Positions 61,476 through 64,000 of a DNA stretch of 64,000 bases are shown here, one piece after another (within the stretch, counting starts at the first letter, position 1; every line of letters begins with the position of its first letter). Under the pieces are notes generated by a model that was not told the origin of the DNA, searched no databases, and saw only the letters and a program-made list of their open reading frames with translations. The stretch comes from Bostrychus sinensis (taxonomy: Eukaryota; Chordata; Actinopteri; Gobiiformes; Eleotridae), in contig CM036252.1 of the NCBI GenBank assembly GCA_020698575.1, positions 5,003,880-5,067,879 of the forward strand, read 5' to 3'. The position numbers and the translations under genes were made by a program.

Positions 61476-63120
61476 AAGATGATCGACCTTGTTAGTAATT
61501 ATGTTTGACTGTATTATTTTTGTTTTTGATTGTTTGGGTTTTATATATTTTTTAAAAGTTTTAAAAAGATAGATTTTTCTGTCATTGTTTTGTAGAGTCT
61601 GTGCCTCAAAGAGCAAAACTAGAAACTAAATGCTAGAAATCCACTTCGTTCCTCAAAATAAATGCAGTATTCCCTGATTATTCCACTAAACTCATCCACC
61701 TGAGCAGACGACCCAGATGTTCACGGCAGTTATTTATAACACCAAGCGTGACCCGCGTTTAACCGCCCGTAAACGCGTTGGCCTCCAGCTCTGACGCTCC
61801 TCACGCCGGACTAGACCGGGACCCGGTTCAGAGCCGGGTTTTCGTGTCGTCTTGTCGAGTTTCCTTCTCCGAGTTGGCACCATCCGCGGCCGTAAACAGC
61901 TGCAGGCGCTGGCATCGGTGCAGTGAAGTGAGGCTAACGCGAGGGTTCGTTCCTCTGTGGTTACACATGAGAGAGCCAGTGGTTTTGAGGGAACGCCATT
62001 CATTTCAACAGAAAACACCTCAAATTTAAAATAATTTATTCACTACAGTCAGAAACAACTACTATATTTTGATTACATTTGATAATAACTTCTGCTTTTC
62101 ACATACGGGAGCCTGGGACATGTTGACACACTGGGTAAGTTGTCACACTGCGTTTTTTTTTTTAAAACCAAAGGCTCGTTCACAAAATTGGAGCAGCGGT
62201 TTTGTGTCCCTCTATGGTCTACTCTTATAGCCTAAATATAAACAAATATGATCTTTGTTTACTTGAGACAGCTCCAGTAAAGCTTTTTCGAAAGTAAAAT
62301 TGCAGAGTCGAAAGTAAAAATTGTCAACATCATATTTTTTGTCATTAATTTTCTTCAAAATACAAATCTTGAGGAAATGACACATGCAGATGTGAGACAG
62401 CAGACTTAGGTTTATTTTTTGTCACACTCAGCTTTAGCATATAACCCTGAGTTGTCCACCTGAAGGGTGCGAGGCAAGTTGTCACATACAAAACCTCCTA
62501 AATAAACCAGAGCATTACCCAATTCAATTAATAATATTCACATATTATTAAGAGAACAATTCTAGTGACCAGGGTTTAATCTTACAGCAGTGTGGTCCCT
62601 AAAACTCAGTTTAAAGCCGTTTGTCAGCACTGCTCTGTTTAAAGCCCAGGGGCCTGAGCAGCAGCAGAACTTTAGATCTGTCTTAGTCTCTACATCACAT
62701 ACAGTTAGTACTTGGGTGTCTTTTGTTTGTAGAAGAATTAAATATTTAAGTTTAAACTAGAAAATACTTCAATTATGAAAATGGCAGTGAATTTGTGTTT
62801 TTTAAATTGTTGGAAAAGTCGAGTGTGAACTGACCCCGCTATTGGGCAAGTTGTCACACCCTTCCATCTTGGAGTTTGCACGCTTCTAACTCTGTGTGGA
62901 TGCAAGATACAAAAACTAAATCAACAGTCATTATGCCTTGTGCTCTAGAGACATTTATCATCTGCATGTTCCTCGTGTTAGGACTGAATTTGGAAAACAA
63001 GCCTTCAGTTTTTTTGCCCCCCTCTGCTTAGAACTCTCTCCAAATTAAACTAAAAATGCCTGAACTTGTTTCATTTAGAACTTTCCGTTCCCTTCTGTGT
63101 AACAGACAAAGAGAGGCCAT
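61476..63120. other. Non-coding interval
   Basis: No gene recognised. The CpG-richer stretch at about 61735-61900 has short frames on both strands without domains. The word aagttgtcaca recurs at about 62140, 62474 and 62848. Confidence 0.4.
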
Positions 63121-63129
63121 CATTTGCAC

Positions 63130-63395
63130 TTTTACATCTTATTGTTTACAACTACCGCACTTTATGTCTGACTGTTTACATTTATTCGCACTTTATAACC
63201 TCAAACTGTTTAATTGCACTTTAATTTTAATGTAGTATTGATTCTAATCTAATTGTTTATTTTTATATATTGTTTTGTGATGTGTGCTGCTGACCTCTTG
63301 GCCAGGTCACCCTTGCAAAAGACATCTTGATCTCAATGGGTTGTTTTTACCTCGATAAATAAAGGTTACATAAAAATAATAATAATAAAAAAATA
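63130..63395 (+). mobile_element. LINE 3' tail
   Basis: Contains gctgacctcttggccaggtc, then cttgatctcaatgggttg and ataaataaaggttacat, ending in an aataataat run. This is the usual 3' end of a widespread fish LINE. The coding part is absent. Confidence 0.6.
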
Positions 63396-64000
63396 AACAG
63401 ACAAAATACAGCTCAAATGTTGCTCTTTCATTTGGTTTGTAGTTTTTAACTCTACTGTGTATTCCTTCAAAGATACATATAGATACAGGAATGTAAAAAG
63501 TGTGACATGTCCCAGTCTCTGTGTTCAAACATCTACTCAAAATCTTGGGTTTTTGGTGAAACGAAGAACAAAATGTGCTGGTCCTTTTCCAAGAACAGCT
63601 AAGTGAACTTTGAGATTGTAGCATTCTTACAAACAAAGCACTAAAATATGAATAAACCTACAGGGAGACACTGTGTTATGCCAAGAAACACAAATGACTG
63701 TTCAGCTTGTTTAAAAGTCAAAATCTTTTCATTTATTCAGGGCATGTTGCTGCCAGTTTCCCTGAAAAGATCAACTGCATTTTAACCTCCCAAATTTATC
63801 CAGGGGTTTAGTCTCAGGAGAAGAAAGTTTTACAAAAAGAAATTGAGTGTATTCAGTTTTGGCAGTGGGTTGAATGTCAATTTTTGCTTTGATTAGTTCC
63901 TTGTTTCACCCCTGTTGGATCTCAGCACTGACTCTAAAGTACTCGACTATAAAACACATTTATCTTTGAAAATAAGGTTAATTACTTGATTAATAAAAAT
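63396..64000. other. Non-coding interval at the window end
   Basis: No gene or repeat recognised. The 109-codon minus frame at 63307-63636 includes the LINE tail and is not a gene. Confidence 0.4.

Overview
This is a vertebrate nuclear window, almost certainly from a ray-finned (teleost) fish. The evidence is a single split gene with GT-AG introns, together with teleost-style DNA transposons, LINE and Penelope fragments, a 5S-derived SINE, and very heavy micro- and minisatellite content. Nothing prokaryotic is present. I cannot name the species.

The only convincing host gene is a neuropeptide Y/peptide YY receptor of the Y2 class on the minus strand. Its coding sequence runs from 49306 down to 27631 in five exons: 49106-49306, 48722-48854, 30427-30592, 30074-30224 and 27631-28251. 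The joints are phase-consistent and give a 423-residue seven-transmembrane receptor. The DRHRC motif after TM3 points to Y2 rather than Y7. The multi-intron structure points to the second Y2 gene of fishes (Y2-2, npy2rl) rather than the Y2 gene with an uninterrupted coding region.

Layout. 1-10.1 kb: intergenic, with a 20/11-bp minisatellite (1.1-1.8 kb), a Harbinger-like MITE, a long-TIR MITE, a trinucleotide repeat, and a 2.1-kb array of an 11-bp motif (GGTTTAGACCT and variants). 10.1-13.4 kb: a 3.3-kb almost pure purine tract. 13.7-16.7 kb: a second 11-bp array. 16.9-27 kb: pogo-type, hAT and other TIR elements plus another 11-bp array. 27.6-49.3 kb: the receptor gene. Its introns are packed with minisatellites: 22-bp in intron 4, 11-bp in intron 3, and in the 18-kb intron 2 a 42-bp array abutting exon 3 and a 3.9-kb array of 33-bp units, plus nested transposons. 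49.3-64 kb: upstream flank with a tRNA-like head joined to an R4/Dong-type LINE 3' end, a second near-identical pogo deletion derivative, an inverted 11-bp array, two hAT elements carrying nested insertions, and LINE tails.

Three themes tie the window together. First, the 11-bp arrays appear to be expanded interiors of a dispersed element whose two flanking blocks recur around compact and expanded copies. Second, at least five pogo-type elements share TA-flanked CCGTATTTTC-like ends, and four of them keep the same acidic transposase C-terminus. Third, the minisatellite in front of receptor exon 3 is built from the exon's own 3' splice site. It repeats the branch-point-like motif, the acceptor and the first exon bases, has a 42-bp period that preserves reading frame, and is stop-free in the exon frame. 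I consider this the most interesting signal here. I found no evidence of a multi-gene novel system.
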